Position numbers and translations under genes: made by a program. Below are positions 8,909 to 17,715 of a stretch of DNA of 64,000 bases, piece by piece. This DNA is from DATAOG01 sp963757395. Lineage in GTDB: Bacteria; Pseudomonadota; Alphaproteobacteria; Geminicoccales; Geminicoccaceae. The stretch is from assembly GCA_963757395.1 (NCBI GenBank), contig CAVWRK010000013.1:186001-250000 (forward strand), written 5' to 3'. The notes under the pieces were generated by a model. It had not been told where the DNA came from. It worked only from the letters and a program-made list of their open reading frames with translations, and searched no databases. Each line of letters opens with the position of its first letter. Position 1 is the stretch's first letter.

Positions 8909-10309
8909 CTATTGCAGGCTGCCGACAAGCTTTTGGAAGCTGTCCGATTGCCGCAGCAGGCGGCCGCCGACCTCACGCAGGTGGTCGACCGCATCGGCCG
9001 GCAGCTTGAACGAGGTCGGCAGGTTCTTGAAGTAGCTCTGCTCCCCGGGATCGCTCAGGGCATCGAACTCGACGTTGATCCGGTAGTATTCGGCATGGGG
9101 CGGCGGCGGGATCGGCATGTCCGCTCCCGGGCACTGGCGCCCGAGGACGCTCTTGCAGTCGGAGTACTGGCGCTCGGCGCCTTCGTAGTCCTTGAATTGC
9201 TGGCGGAGGAGATCGATCGTCTCGAAGGAGTAGTTGTCGATCGAGGTCCCGGCCGCGGTGTTGAGGACATCGACGACGCCCGGCGCCCGGCCGCTCTCGT
9301 CCCAGTTCAGATCCGGGTCCGACTTGGCGTTGACAATGATGACCACGAGCTTCTTGATTTCGCCGCGATTGATGGCATTGACGAGGCTCCACGGGCTGTC
9401 GTTGGAGGCGATCGCCTCCAGAGGCCCGCGCAGGCCGATGTTGTCGGCAACCCCGCCGTCCAGCAGGTGGATGTAGGCGCGCTCCGGGTTCCCGTAGCTC
9501 TCGGCGAGCCTGGCCTTCCAGTAGCGGCGCGGGTTGGTTTCGTAGTCCTTGGTCGCCTCTTCGATCCAGCGCGGCGGTCGGTAGTCGCATTGACCGCTGT
9601 AGTTCTTGACGGTCAGCGGGCTGAGCAAGACCGGGAAGGCGGAGGACGCCGCCACGGCGCGGCCGAGCGGCACCTTCGAGAGGTCCGAGCACAGCAGGTC
9701 GAACCGATCCTGGGTCAGGGGAAAGCCTGCGCCCTGGGACATGTCGGTAGCGTTGACGATGACGAACGGCCGGCGGCCGTCCCGCAGCAGATCGGCATAG
9801 GTGGCGCCGCCGAAGACCTGGCGGTCGTAGTACTCCGCCGCCAGGTCGATCCGATCGAAATTCGGCGACGCCAGCCGGAACCAGTTGGCCGGCGACAGCA
9901 GCTGCTTCGCGAGACCGGCCTCGACATTGCGCTTGAGGAACGCGGTCTCGAAGTCGTCGAAGGTCCGCTCGCGCTCGAGGGCATAGTAAGCGGCGGTGAA
10001 GCTGCCGCCGGACACCGACGAGATCACGTCGACCTCATCGAGCAGGGAGCGCCGCTCGCCCTCCCAGACGATCGGGGTCGCGCGCAGCGCCTCGAGGACG
10101 CCGTAGGACAGCGCGGCCGCCCTGGTGCCGCCGCCGGAGAAGGTCAGCACGACGAACAGGCTGTCTGAGTTGTGCGCGTGGCTGAGATCGGCGAAGCGAT
10201 AGCCGGCTCCGGGATCGTAGTGCTCGAGGGGTGGGTTGACGGGGAACTGGGCGCAGCCGCCGATGACCAGGATCGACGCCGCCACGAGCCGCGAGCGCCA
10301 GCGCGCCAT
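8909..10309 (-). CDS. Patatin-like phospholipase, predicted lipoprotein
   Basis: This 466-residue protein starts with a lipoprotein signal (ILVIGGC, lipobox Cys19). A patatin fold follows: the oxyanion loop TFSGGGTRAAALSYG, the nucleophile elbow SSVSGGSF with the catalytic Ser, and the Asp motif HLLDGGVADNIGL. Patatins are Ser/Asp-dyad lipid acyl hydrolases; the substrate here is unknown, and the signal predicts an outer-membrane or periplasmic site. The start overlaps the stop of the small gene upstream (10309-10311), so the two are co-translated. Confidence 0.88.
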   Translation of the reverse strand: MARWRSRLVAASILVIGGCAQFPVNPPLEHYDPGAGYRFADLSHAHNSDSLFVVLTFSGGGTRAAALSYGVLEALRATPIVWEGERRSLLDEVDVISSVSGGSFTAAYYALERERTFDDFETAFLKRNVEAGLAKQLLSPANWFRLASPNFDRIDLAAEYYDRQVFGGATYADLLRDGRRPFVIVNATDMSQGAGFPLTQDRFDLLCSDLSKVPLGRAVAASSAFPVLLSPLTVKNYSGQCDYRPPRWIEEATKDYETNPRRYWKARLAESYGNPERAYIHLLDGGVADNIGLRGPLEAIASNDSPWSLVNAINRGEIKKLVVIIVNAKSDPDLNWDESGRAPGVVDVLNTAAGTSIDNYSFETIDLLRQQFKDYEGAERQYSDCKSVLGRQCPGADMPIPPPPHAEYYRINVEFDALSDPGEQSYFKNLPTSFKLPADAVDHLREVGGRLLRQSDSFQKLVGSLQ

Positions 10310-10545
10310 CAGGCCGGCCCTCCCGCGGCCGGGCTCCGCGGCACGAACGCGAGCTCAAGCGGCGCCACGGCGCTGGTGCCGGTGACCACGCGCTCGAACT
10401 CCGGCGGCTCGTAGTCCCCGGGCTCACCCAGATCGAAGACGTGATGACCTTCTTCCACGAACAGCATCCGCGAGGTTACACCCGCGTCCTGGCCGTCCAT
10501 GAACACCGGACGGCTGCTCGGGTATCTGACGATGACAAATTCCAT
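10309..10545 (-). CDS. Small protein of unknown function upstream of the patatin gene
   Basis: This 78-residue protein starts MEFVIVRYPSSRPVFMDGQDAG and has a PEGA-like beta pattern (SRMLFVEEGHHVFDLG). Its stop shares one base with the start of the patatin-like lipoprotein, so they form a bicistronic unit. Its role is not known; a co-expressed accessory or binding module for the lipase is only an inference. An in-frame start at 10563 would add six residues. Confidence 0.6.
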   Translation of the reverse strand: MEFVIVRYPSSRPVFMDGQDAGVTSRMLFVEEGHHVFDLGEPGDYEPPEFERVVTGTSAVAPLELAFVPRSPAAGGPA

Positions 10546-10791
10546 GCGACCAGCTCCGGGCACAACCGCATCGGCTTGCCGCCGGTTCTTCCCTGGCCCG
10601 CAAACAGCCAGGCTGCATTCAAGCCGCAGTATATCAAGCAGCGGCCGGCGTGCAACCGGATCGCGTGCTCGGATCGATCGGCGGGCTGTGGCGCGATTCG
10701 CTGGACGTCATCGCGGGTTTCTGGTGAGATCGTAAATTAGCGCAATGCGCGAGAGCGCCAGTGGTCGGACCTGACAAGGGGGTCAAGTGCC

Positions 10792-11223
10792 ATGCTCATC
10801 GCCCAGATACTCGCGGCCAAGGGCAGCCAGGTGGTCAGTACGCGGCCCGAGACGACGATCGCCGACGTCGCGAGCCTGCTCAAGCAGAAGCGGATCGGCG
10901 CGGTCGTGGTCACCGATCCGGACGGCCGGCTGTGCGGCATCATCTCCGAGCGCGATCTGGCGCGCGGCCTCGCGGACTATGGCGCCGGGCTGCTGAAGAT
11001 GACGGTCGCCGAGCTGATGACGGCGGAGGTCGTGACCGGTTCTCCGGAGGACGGGCTCGAGAAGCTGATGCAGACCATGACCGACGGCCGCTTCCGCCAC
11101 CTGCCGGTGGTCAAGGACGGCGAGCTGATCGGGATCATCAGCATCGGCGACGTGGTCAAGCACCGCCTCGAGGAGCTCGAGGCGGAGACCCATCAGCTCC
11201 AGGACTACATCCACGGCGCCTGA
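10792..11223 (+). CDS. CBS-domain protein
   Basis: This 143-residue protein consists of two CBS domains (about residues 7-62 and 72-128), which together form a Bateman module that binds adenosyl nucleotides. Motifs are RIGAVVVTDPDGRLCGIISERDLAR and HLPVVKDGELIGIISIGDVVKH, with a C-terminal helix. No catalytic domain is attached, as in many stand-alone alphaproteobacterial CBS proteins thought to sense energy state. A purine-rich GGGGG lies 9-14 bases before the ATG. It is monocistronic and diverges from the patatin pair. Confidence 0.9.
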   Translation: MLIAQILAAKGSQVVSTRPETTIADVASLLKQKRIGAVVVTDPDGRLCGIISERDLARGLADYGAGLLKMTVAELMTAEVVTGSPEDGLEKLMQTMTDGRFRHLPVVKDGELIGIISIGDVVKHRLEELEAETHQLQDYIHGA

Positions 11224-11343
11224 GCCGGCAGCCGCGGGGCAGGCAACGCGAGGCGGAGGCCGGCAGGACTTGGCCTCGCAGGCCTGGAGGCGTGCCGATG
11301 ATCGCCTTGCACGACAGCCGGAGCGCTGCGCGCCGCGCCAGGT

Positions 11344-12528
11344 TCAGGCCGGTACCGACTGCCCGAGCCAGTCGACCGCCGCCTGCACGCCGCCCCGGCC
11401 GTGGGGTACGGCGAGCGCCGCGAGCGCCATCTCGACCGCGCCGAGCGTGCCGATGATCATCGGCGCGTTGACGTGGCCCATGTGGCCGATCCGGAAGGCG
11501 CGCCCGCTGAGCTCGCCGATGCCGATCCCGAGCACGACGCCGCAGTGCCGCCGGCAGTAGTCGCGCAGGGTCTCGGGCTCGAGCCCGTGAAGCAGGATGG
11601 TGGTGACCGAATCGGCGCGCTCCTCCGGGCGCTCGATGTTGAGCTCGAGCGCCCCGCCCTCGGCCCACACCAGCACCGCGCGCCGCACCGCCTCGGCCAG
11701 CAGGCAATGGCGCCGGAATGCGGCGTCGAGACCCTCGGCGAGCAGCAGGTCGAGCGCCCGGCGCAGGCCGAACATCAGATGCTCGGGCGGTGTGCCGCAG
11801 TATGTCTGATAGTGCTCCGGCCCGTCGCGCGCGGTCCAGTCCCAGTACAGCGTGCGCAGCCCCGCCGCCCGGTGCGCCGCCAACGCCCGTTCGCCGGCGG
11901 CGACGAACCCCAGGCCCGGCGGCGTCATCAGGCCCTTCTGGGCGCCCGCGACCGCGACGTCGACGCCCCAGCCGTCCATCTCGAACGGCATCGTCGCGAG
12001 CGAGGCGATCGTATCGACCAGCAAGAGCGCGCCGTGACCCGCGGCATCGATCGCCCGGCGCAGCGCCTTGATGTCGTTGACCACGCCCGAGGCGGTGTCG
12101 ACCTGCACCGCCAGGATGGCCTTGATCATGCCGGCCGGATCGGCGCGCAGGCGCGCCTCGAGGGCTCCCGGATCGACCGCCCGGCGCAGCGAGCCCGGCA
12201 GCAGCTCGACCTCGACGCCGAGCATCGCCGCCATCTCGCCCCAGGCGCGCGCGAACCGGCCGCTCTCCAGCGCCAGCACCAGCTCGCCGCGCGAGAGCAC
12301 GTTGGTCAGCGCCGCCTCCCACGCGCCATGGCCGTTGGCGGCGTAGACGTAGACCCGCCCGTCGGTGCGAAAGATCCCGCGCAGATCGGCGAGGCAACTG
12401 GTGGTGACCTCGATCAGCGCGCCCGAATAGATGTCGATCGCCGGCCGATGCATCGCGGCCAGCACCTCGTCGGGCACCGTGGTCGGCCCCGGGATCATCA
12501 GGAACTCGCGGCCGGCGGCGACGGTCAT
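11344..12528 (-). CDS. Class V PLP-dependent aminotransferase (serine-glyoxylate / alanine-glyoxylate type)
   Basis: This 394-residue protein starts EFLMIPGPTTVP, the signature of the serine-glyoxylate/alanine-glyoxylate aminotransferase group. The cofactor pocket is seen in ANGHGAWEAAL, LLVDTIASLA and AGAQKGLMTPPGLGF, where the Lys forms the Schiff base. The C-terminal RIGHMGH is also conserved. The likely reaction moves an amino group from serine or alanine to glyoxylate, as in photorespiratory or one-carbon metabolism, but related enzymes act on phosphonates or pyridoxamine. The ATG at 12528 with GGAAAG upstream is preferred. There is no pathway neighbour to narrow the substrate. Confidence 0.87.
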   Translation of the reverse strand: MTVAAGREFLMIPGPTTVPDEVLAAMHRPAIDIYSGALIEVTTSCLADLRGIFRTDGRVYVYAANGHGAWEAALTNVLSRGELVLALESGRFARAWGEMAAMLGVEVELLPGSLRRAVDPGALEARLRADPAGMIKAILAVQVDTASGVVNDIKALRRAIDAAGHGALLLVDTIASLATMPFEMDGWGVDVAVAGAQKGLMTPPGLGFVAAGERALAAHRAAGLRTLYWDWTARDGPEHYQTYCGTPPEHLMFGLRRALDLLLAEGLDAAFRRHCLLAEAVRRAVLVWAEGGALELNIERPEERADSVTTILLHGLEPETLRDYCRRHCGVVLGIGIGELSGRAFRIGHMGHVNAPMIIGTLGAVEMALAALAVPHGRGGVQAAVDWLGQSVPA

Positions 12529-12665
12529 CGGAGGGCTTTCCGTGATGGCTTGACAGCCGACGTGCCTATCACGGGCCCGACCGGCCGTCGAGATCGGCGA
12601 GGGAGGCACGCTGGGCGTGCTGGTAAATTGACCGCGGCGCGCGCAACGACCGCAAAGTCAACGAA

Positions 12666-13544
12666 TCATATACCGTACGGGATGTTGGCGTCCCGCTCGT
12701 CGCGCAGCCTCTCTAAGGGAACCGAGATCTTGGCAAACTCCATATTGTACATCGGAAGTTGCCAGTTATTGGTGAGATTGCGTTTGTGGTCGCTCGTCGC
12801 GTGCGCTGTGATCAACTCGGCTTCCTCCAGCCTTTTCGCCAAGTCGCGGTAGAGATCGAGAGGGTGAAGGGACGACTCGTCGCTCTCGCCACCGAACTCA
12901 TGCTTCCCCCAGACCTCGGCCATGATCTTGAGGCCTTCGCTGGTGAACACGCCGAATGTCTCGAGGGCCTCGACGACTCGGAATGCGGTCGGCAGATAGT
13001 CGCCGCGGCAATCTCCCTCCCATACCTGCACCGGTGAGTTCCACATCGGTTCGGCATCCTCGCCGACTACAACGTCGGCGTAGAGCGAACTCTCCCGCTC
13101 GAACAGTGCCCAGTTCGGCACTATGAACTCGCCGTACTCGCCCTCGAGATAGTGGGACTGTCGCGCGCCGTCGATGTACTCCTGAAGCTGCCCAGCATCC
13201 ACCGGCTTCCACCCCTGGGCCTCAGCATAGATAAGGCGTGCCAGATGGTTATAGAACCACCGCATCATCGGGCCGATGCGGTCGGCGACCCTTTTCTTCG
13301 GGCATCGGATGATGTCGACGAGTATCAGGATCTTCGCGCATTCCTCCTCGCAATGCCGTTGCAATATCTCCGCCTCGCGCGGGAATTGCTTCAATGCCTG
13401 CGACGCCATGGCCAGGCTCTTCGCGCTCTTGAATAGGATCGGTAGACCCCCGGCGATGAACTTGAGGCGTTGATCCGGTGGCATGTTGCAGATCAGCTTA
13501 GCCTTCCCGATACCGATATCGCACGCTTTGCTAGTTTCCACCAT
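12666..13544 (-). CDS. Unknown protein, possibly AbiV/HEPN-like
   Basis: This 292-residue protein has no signal peptide and no membrane segment. The first third has the pattern of AbiV abortive-infection proteins: helices around LPILFKSAKSLAMASQALKQF followed by HCEEECAKILILVDII, which carries the EE-x2-K signature seen in AbiV and related HEPN-like bundles. The middle and end (PNWALFERESSLYADVVV, AELITAHATSDHKRN) match nothing I recognise. Its codon use and base composition are less GC-rich than its neighbours, consistent with transfer. It stands alone between two metabolic genes. The AbiV call is tentative. Confidence 0.5.
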   Translation of the reverse strand: MVETSKACDIGIGKAKLICNMPPDQRLKFIAGGLPILFKSAKSLAMASQALKQFPREAEILQRHCEEECAKILILVDIIRCPKKRVADRIGPMMRWFYNHLARLIYAEAQGWKPVDAGQLQEYIDGARQSHYLEGEYGEFIVPNWALFERESSLYADVVVGEDAEPMWNSPVQVWEGDCRGDYLPTAFRVVEALETFGVFTSEGLKIMAEVWGKHEFGGESDESSLHPLDLYRDLAKRLEEAELITAHATSDHKRNLTNNWQLPMYNMEFAKISVPLERLRDERDANIPYGI

Positions 13545-13613
13545 TTTGTCGCTTTATTGTTGGCGCCCTGATAGGATATCCCGTATCGGGCCAGGGAGTT
13601 TGTGTCCGATGCC

Positions 13614-14777
13614 TTAGAACAATCGCTCCGACGCGAGCCGGGCGCCGTCGCGGAGCGCCTCGAGCTTGGCCCAGACCACGTCCTCGGCGACCCGGCCCAT
13701 GCCCGCCGAGGTGTCGAAGCCGCAGTCGGTGCCGGCCAGCACGCGTCTGGGATCGCCGATCGCGCGCGCGACCCGCTCGAGCCGCTCGGCGACCACCTCC
13801 GGATGCTCGACGAAGTTGGTCAGCGTGTCGATCACGCCCGCAACCAGGACCTGGTCCTCGTCCAGGCCCCGGCCGCCATCGAAGCAGTGGTACTCGTGGG
13901 CGTGGCGCGGGTTGGCGAACGGGAACACGAAGCCGCCGACCCTCGCCTGCCGGATGATCGGCAGGATCTCGGCGAGCGGCACGTCGAGGTCGTGCGGGCC
14001 CTCGTAGTTGCCCCAGCAGACGTGCAGCCGGACCCGCGCCCGCGGCACGTTCGCAAGCGCCCGATTGATCGCCGCCACCACCCGTTCGACGAACCCGAGA
14101 AAGTCGGAAAGCGGCCGGTCCTGATAGGAGATGTGGCGTTCGAGAGCCAGGTCCGGACAGTCGAGCTGCAAAAGAAAGCCGTGGCCGACGATCGCCTCGT
14201 ACTCGACCTTCAGCGCATCCGCCAGCGCCGCCAGGTAAGCCTCCTCGCTGTCGTAATATTCGTTCTGCATGGCGGCGGCGATGATGCCGGGCGAGGGCGC
14301 GGTCATGAAGGGCTCGAGAAAGCCGCGGCTCGCATCGAGGGCTGCCCGGAAATCCGCGCATTCGGCGTGCACGGCGGCTGGGTCGAGGTAGCGCACGGCG
14401 CCGATCGCCTTCGGCTGCCGGAAGTTGCTGACCGCCTGGCGGCCGGCCTGCTGCGCTTCGAGCATCCGCAGGAACACCGGGTAGCGGAGCGCGTCGCCGC
14501 GCTGGCGCCGCTGCCAGCTGCCGCCGAAGCCGCTCATCCGCCGCTGAACGTACAGAAAAAAGCCCTCGCGCTGCTGCTCGCCATTGTTGCCGACGTCGAT
14601 CCCGGCCTCGATCTGCTTGGGCACGACCCAGTCGAGCGCGGCGCGGCCGGCGGCCTCGATCGCGGCGGCATCGACCGGCTCGCCCGCGGCCCGGCGCACG
14701 TACAGCCGGACCAGCTCGGGCGGCCGCGGCAGGCTGCCGGCATGGGTGGTCAGGATCCGCTCCTCGCTCCAGAGCAC
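13614..14777 (-). CDS. MetE-like (cobalamin-independent methionine synthase C-terminal family) protein
   Basis: This 387-residue protein belongs to the family of stand-alone MetE C-terminal barrels, which includes epoxyalkane:coenzyme M transferase-like enzymes. It starts ILTTHAGSLPRP, and the zinc ligands are visible as His and Cys in LHVCWGNYEGPH and the Cys in AGTDCGFDTS. These proteins use zinc to activate a thiol; without the MetE N-terminal half a true methionine synthase role is not assured. The start is the GTG at 14777, supported by GGAG nine bases upstream. A GTG at 14804 is possible. It lies just downstream of the VapC-like gene on the same strand. Confidence 0.82.
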   Translation of the reverse strand: MLWSEERILTTHAGSLPRPPELVRLYVRRAAGEPVDAAAIEAAGRAALDWVVPKQIEAGIDVGNNGEQQREGFFLYVQRRMSGFGGSWQRRQRGDALRYPVFLRMLEAQQAGRQAVSNFRQPKAIGAVRYLDPAAVHAECADFRAALDASRGFLEPFMTAPSPGIIAAAMQNEYYDSEEAYLAALADALKVEYEAIVGHGFLLQLDCPDLALERHISYQDRPLSDFLGFVERVVAAINRALANVPRARVRLHVCWGNYEGPHDLDVPLAEILPIIRQARVGGFVFPFANPRHAHEYHCFDGGRGLDEDQVLVAGVIDTLTNFVEHPEVVAERLERVARAIGDPRRVLAGTDCGFDTSAGMGRVAEDVVWAKLEALRDGARLASERLF

Positions 14778-14805
14778 GGCAGCTACTCCAGTTCGTCCAG
14801 ACACC

Positions 14806-15210
14806 TCAGGTGCCGACCAGCATCACCCCGGCAGCGCGGGCGGCCGCGGCAAGCTTCCGGTCCAGCGTCGCCAGCGCCGCATCCATGCGCAGCGCCAGCT
14901 CGAGATAAGCGGCGTCGTAAACGGTCAGGCGATGGGTCCGCGCCAGAGCCAGCACCATCTCGCCATCGGGGTCCCGGTCGAGGACGATCCGCAGCCGCGC
15001 GAGATCGATCAGGAAGACAGCGCTGCCCGGAGGATCGATCCGGCCGCGGCGCTCGTTGACCACGAGAACATTGCGCACCTCGAACCACCAGAGGACCGGG
15101 GCGATCGCCGCCCCGGCACTGACCTGGTCGAGGGCCAGATCCCCGATCGGGTTGGCCTCATCCGGGAAGCACCAACAGCCGACGATCGACAAGTCGAGCA
15201 CCAGGCTCAT
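14806..15210 (-). CDS. VapC-like PIN-domain ribonuclease toxin
   Basis: This 134-residue PIN-domain protein carries the acidic residues expected of a VapC RNase: Asp in LVLDLSIV, Glu in FEVRNVL, Asp in TVYDAAYLELA and Asp in ATLDRKLAAA. VapC toxins cleave tRNA or rRNA until bound by their antitoxin. Its ATG shares one base with the stop of the upstream Phd/VapB-like gene, the usual antitoxin-first arrangement. It appears intact. Confidence 0.92.
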   Translation of the reverse strand: MSLVLDLSIVGCWCFPDEANPIGDLALDQVSAGAAIAPVLWWFEVRNVLVVNERRGRIDPPGSAVFLIDLARLRIVLDRDPDGEMVLALARTHRLTVYDAAYLELALRMDAALATLDRKLAAAARAAGVMLVGT

Positions 15211-15458
15211 CAGGGTTTGCGCCCTTCATCCCGTGCCGACAGGACCTCCGCCACCGTTACCCTCGCCCGCTGCGCCCGGGCGCGCTTCATGCGTGCGATC
15301 ACTTCGGTGACGTCTTCGCGCTGCCGCTGGTCCGCAACCGGGCCGAGCTGGGCGACCGGCTTGCCGTGGCGGGTGATGATCACGCTCTCGCCGCGCTCGG
15401 CCGCCCGGATCAGGCGGGGCAGGTGGGTCTTGGCCTCGTAGGCGCTGACCTTGTCCAT
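15210..15458 (-). CDS. Phd/YefM-type antitoxin
   Basis: This 82-residue protein starts MDKVSAYEAKTHLPRLIRAA and has ERGESVIITRHGKPVAQL, the standard Phd/YefM DNA-binding fold; the charged C-terminal half should wrap the toxin. It precedes and overlaps the VapC-like toxin gene by one base. The module is probably autoregulated through the upstream region 15459-15600, which also precedes the divergent enolase-superfamily gene. The ATG at 15458 fits the family start. Confidence 0.92.
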   Translation of the reverse strand: MDKVSAYEAKTHLPRLIRAAERGESVIITRHGKPVAQLGPVADQRQREDVTEVIARMKRARAQRARVTVAEVLSARDEGRKP

Positions 15459-15615
15459 CAGCAGAGCTCCGTTCTGGTCGAAACTATAGACTAGTCTTGC
15501 CCCGGGCGCCGGACAAGGTCTCCCGCCCTTCGGCGATCCCTTCGGCGATGGCGTCGGTTGCCAGGCGGGCCACCGCTGGTGTTCAATGCCCGCGGGGAGC
15601 TGCTGGGGGGACGTC

Positions 15616-16797
15616 ATGAGCAAGATCGACCGGGTCGAGATCCACGCCTTCGCCTACGAGGTGCCGAACCTCGGCCTGCCCGTCCACGGCGCGGCCGGCG
15701 TCGGCAACTGGGTCTACCAGAGGGGCAGCAAGGTCAAGGCCAGCCGCTACGCGGTCCGGATCCGGACCGACGACGGCCTGCTCGGCGAGTACGTGACCCA
15801 CTGGGTCGGGACGCCGTCCGCGATGGCCCAGAGCCTGATGCTCGCCCCGCACCTGCTCGGCCGCGACCCGGAGATGCGCGAGCAGATCTACGACGACCTG
15901 AAGCGCGAGCTGCGCGCCTACGACCACATGGGCCACGGGCCCCTCGACATCGCGCTCTGGGACCTCGCCGGCAAGCGCTACGGCGTCCCGGTCGCGAGGC
16001 TGCTGGGCGGCTTCCGGACGCGCATCAAAGCCTACGCCAGCACCTACCACGGCCAGGACCAGCCGGGCGGCCTCGACAGCCCGGAGGCCTTCGCGGACTT
16101 CGCCGAAGCCTGCAGGGAGATGGGCTTCACCGGCTTCAAGATCCACGGCTGGCACGACGGCGACCGGGTGCGCGAGACGAAGAACCTGCTCGGCGTGCGG
16201 GCGCGGGTCGGCGACGACATGGCGCTGATGATCGACCCCGCCTGCGAGCTCAGGACCTTCATGGACGCCCTCTACGTCGGCCGGGCCTGCGACGAGGCGG
16301 GTTTTTTCTGGTACGAGGACCCCTATCGCGATGCGGCGGTCTCCGCCTTCGGCCACAAGCGGTTACGGGAAAAGCTGAAGACACCGCTTTTGATCACCGA
16401 GCACGTCCGCGGCCTCGAGCAGAAGGCGAGCTTCCTGGTCATGGGCGGCTGCGATCTGATCCACGCCGACCCCGAGTACGACATGGGCATCACCGGCGCC
16501 ATGAAGATCGCGCATTTCTGCGAGGCGCTCGGTCTCGACATCCAGCTGCACGCCTCGAGCCCGGCGCACCGCCACTGCATGGCCGCGATCCGCAACACCC
16601 ACTTCTACGAGCTCGCCCTGGTCGGCCCGGACATGCCGAACGCGATGCCGCCCGTCTACACCTGCGGCTACAGCGATCTTCTGGAGGATGTCGGCGCCGA
16701 CGGCTGCTTCCCGGTGCCGGACGGCCCGGGCCTCGGGGTCAGCTACGACTGGGGCTTGATCGAGAAGAACCGCACCTCGCAGCACGTCTTCGAATAG
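15616..16797 (+). CDS. Mandelate racemase/muconate lactonizing enzyme-family (enolase superfamily) dehydratase or racemase
   Basis: This 393-residue protein starts MSKIDRVEIHAF and has the capping domain followed by the barrel. The catalytic acid/base motif FKIHGW lies at the end of strand 2, metal ligands are the Asp of LMIDPAC, the Glu of YEDPY and the Glu of LITEHVRG, and a His lies in QLHASSPAH. Members abstract a proton alpha to a carboxylate and either racemise, dehydrate or cycloisomerise. Its neighbour eight bases downstream is a lactonase-like amidohydrolase, so an acid-sugar or lactone pathway is likely. The ATG at 15616 has a GGGGGG run 5-10 bases upstream. Confidence 0.88.
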   Translation: MSKIDRVEIHAFAYEVPNLGLPVHGAAGVGNWVYQRGSKVKASRYAVRIRTDDGLLGEYVTHWVGTPSAMAQSLMLAPHLLGRDPEMREQIYDDLKRELRAYDHMGHGPLDIALWDLAGKRYGVPVARLLGGFRTRIKAYASTYHGQDQPGGLDSPEAFADFAEACREMGFTGFKIHGWHDGDRVRETKNLLGVRARVGDDMALMIDPACELRTFMDALYVGRACDEAGFFWYEDPYRDAAVSAFGHKRLREKLKTPLLITEHVRGLEQKASFLVMGGCDLIHADPEYDMGITGAMKIAHFCEALGLDIQLHASSPAHRHCMAAIRNTHFYELALVGPDMPNAMPPVYTCGYSDLLEDVGADGCFPVPDGPGLGVSYDWGLIEKNRTSQHVFE

Positions 16798-16805
16798 GCC
16801 CGGCC

Positions 16806-17708
16806 GTGAAGATCGTCGACGCCCATCACCACCTCTGGGACCTCGAGGCCAACCGCTATCCCTGGCTCAGTCCGCAGACGCGTCATCCCGCGGGCGACCT
16901 CGCGCCGATCTGCCAGAGCTATCGCCTCGCCGATTTCCTCGAGGACGCGCGCCACCAGGAGCTCGTGAAGTCGGTCCACCTCCAGGCCGAGATCGACCAC
17001 GCCGACGCGGTCCGCGAGACCGCCTGGCTGCAGGAGATCGCCGACCAGCCGAACTCCGGCGGCTTCCCGCACGCGATCGTCGCCTTCGCCGACCCCGCCG
17101 ACCCCAAGGTCGAGGCGGTGCTGGAAGCCCACGCCCGCCATCCCAATGTCCGCGGCATCCGTTTTCTCCTGAACTACGAAGACGGCGCGCCGCTCTATTG
17201 CGCGACCTCGCGCGGCGACTGGCTCACCGACCGCCAATGGCGCCAGGGCTATGCTTTGCTGGCGAAATACGGACTGTCGTTCGACCTCCAGATCTACTGG
17301 CAACAGATGGCCGACGCCGCCGACCTCGCGCGCACTTTCCCCAACATCCAGCTGATCCTGAACCACACCGGCATGCCGCGCTCGCGCGATCCGGACTACG
17401 TCAACAACTGGCGCCAGGGCATGCGCACGCTCGCTGCCGCACCCAATGTCGCCGTCAAGGTCTCGGGGCTCGCGATGTTCCACCACGGCTGGACGCCCGA
17501 GGTGATCCGCCCCTTCGTCCTCGACACGATCGAGATATTTGGGCCGGAGCGCTCGATGTTCGCGTCCAACTTCCCGGTCGACAAGCTGCAGAGCAGCTAC
17601 GATGCGCTCTGGAGCGCCTTCGACCAGATCACGGCCGGATTTTCCCGGGCCGAGCGCCAGGCGCTGTGCCACGACAACGCCATCCGCTACTACCGGCTGG
17701 GGACGTGA
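16806..17708 (+). CDS. Amidohydrolase-2 family protein (lactonase-like)
   Basis: This 300-residue TIM-barrel hydrolase starts at a GTG (VKIVDAHHHLWDLE). The HHHLWD motif, the His in LILNHTGMP, and SNFPVDK near the end mark the amidohydrolase-2 group that includes L-fucono-1,5-lactonase and 2-pyrone-4,6-dicarboxylate hydrolase. It begins 8 bases after the enolase-superfamily gene, so the two form an operon. Together they suggest breakdown of a sugar acid: lactone opening here and dehydration by the neighbour. No transporter or regulator is adjacent. Confidence 0.87.
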   Translation: MKIVDAHHHLWDLEANRYPWLSPQTRHPAGDLAPICQSYRLADFLEDARHQELVKSVHLQAEIDHADAVRETAWLQEIADQPNSGGFPHAIVAFADPADPKVEAVLEAHARHPNVRGIRFLLNYEDGAPLYCATSRGDWLTDRQWRQGYALLAKYGLSFDLQIYWQQMADAADLARTFPNIQLILNHTGMPRSRDPDYVNNWRQGMRTLAAAPNVAVKVSGLAMFHHGWTPEVIRPFVLDTIEIFGPERSMFASNFPVDKLQSSYDALWSAFDQITAGFSRAERQALCHDNAIRYYRLGT

Positions 17709-17715
17709 AGCCGGG

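Noticed and set aside
8912..10168. Long plus-strand frame opposite the patatin gene
   Set aside because: High GC makes long antisense frames. It has no family motif, and the opposite strand has clear lipobox and patatin motifs.
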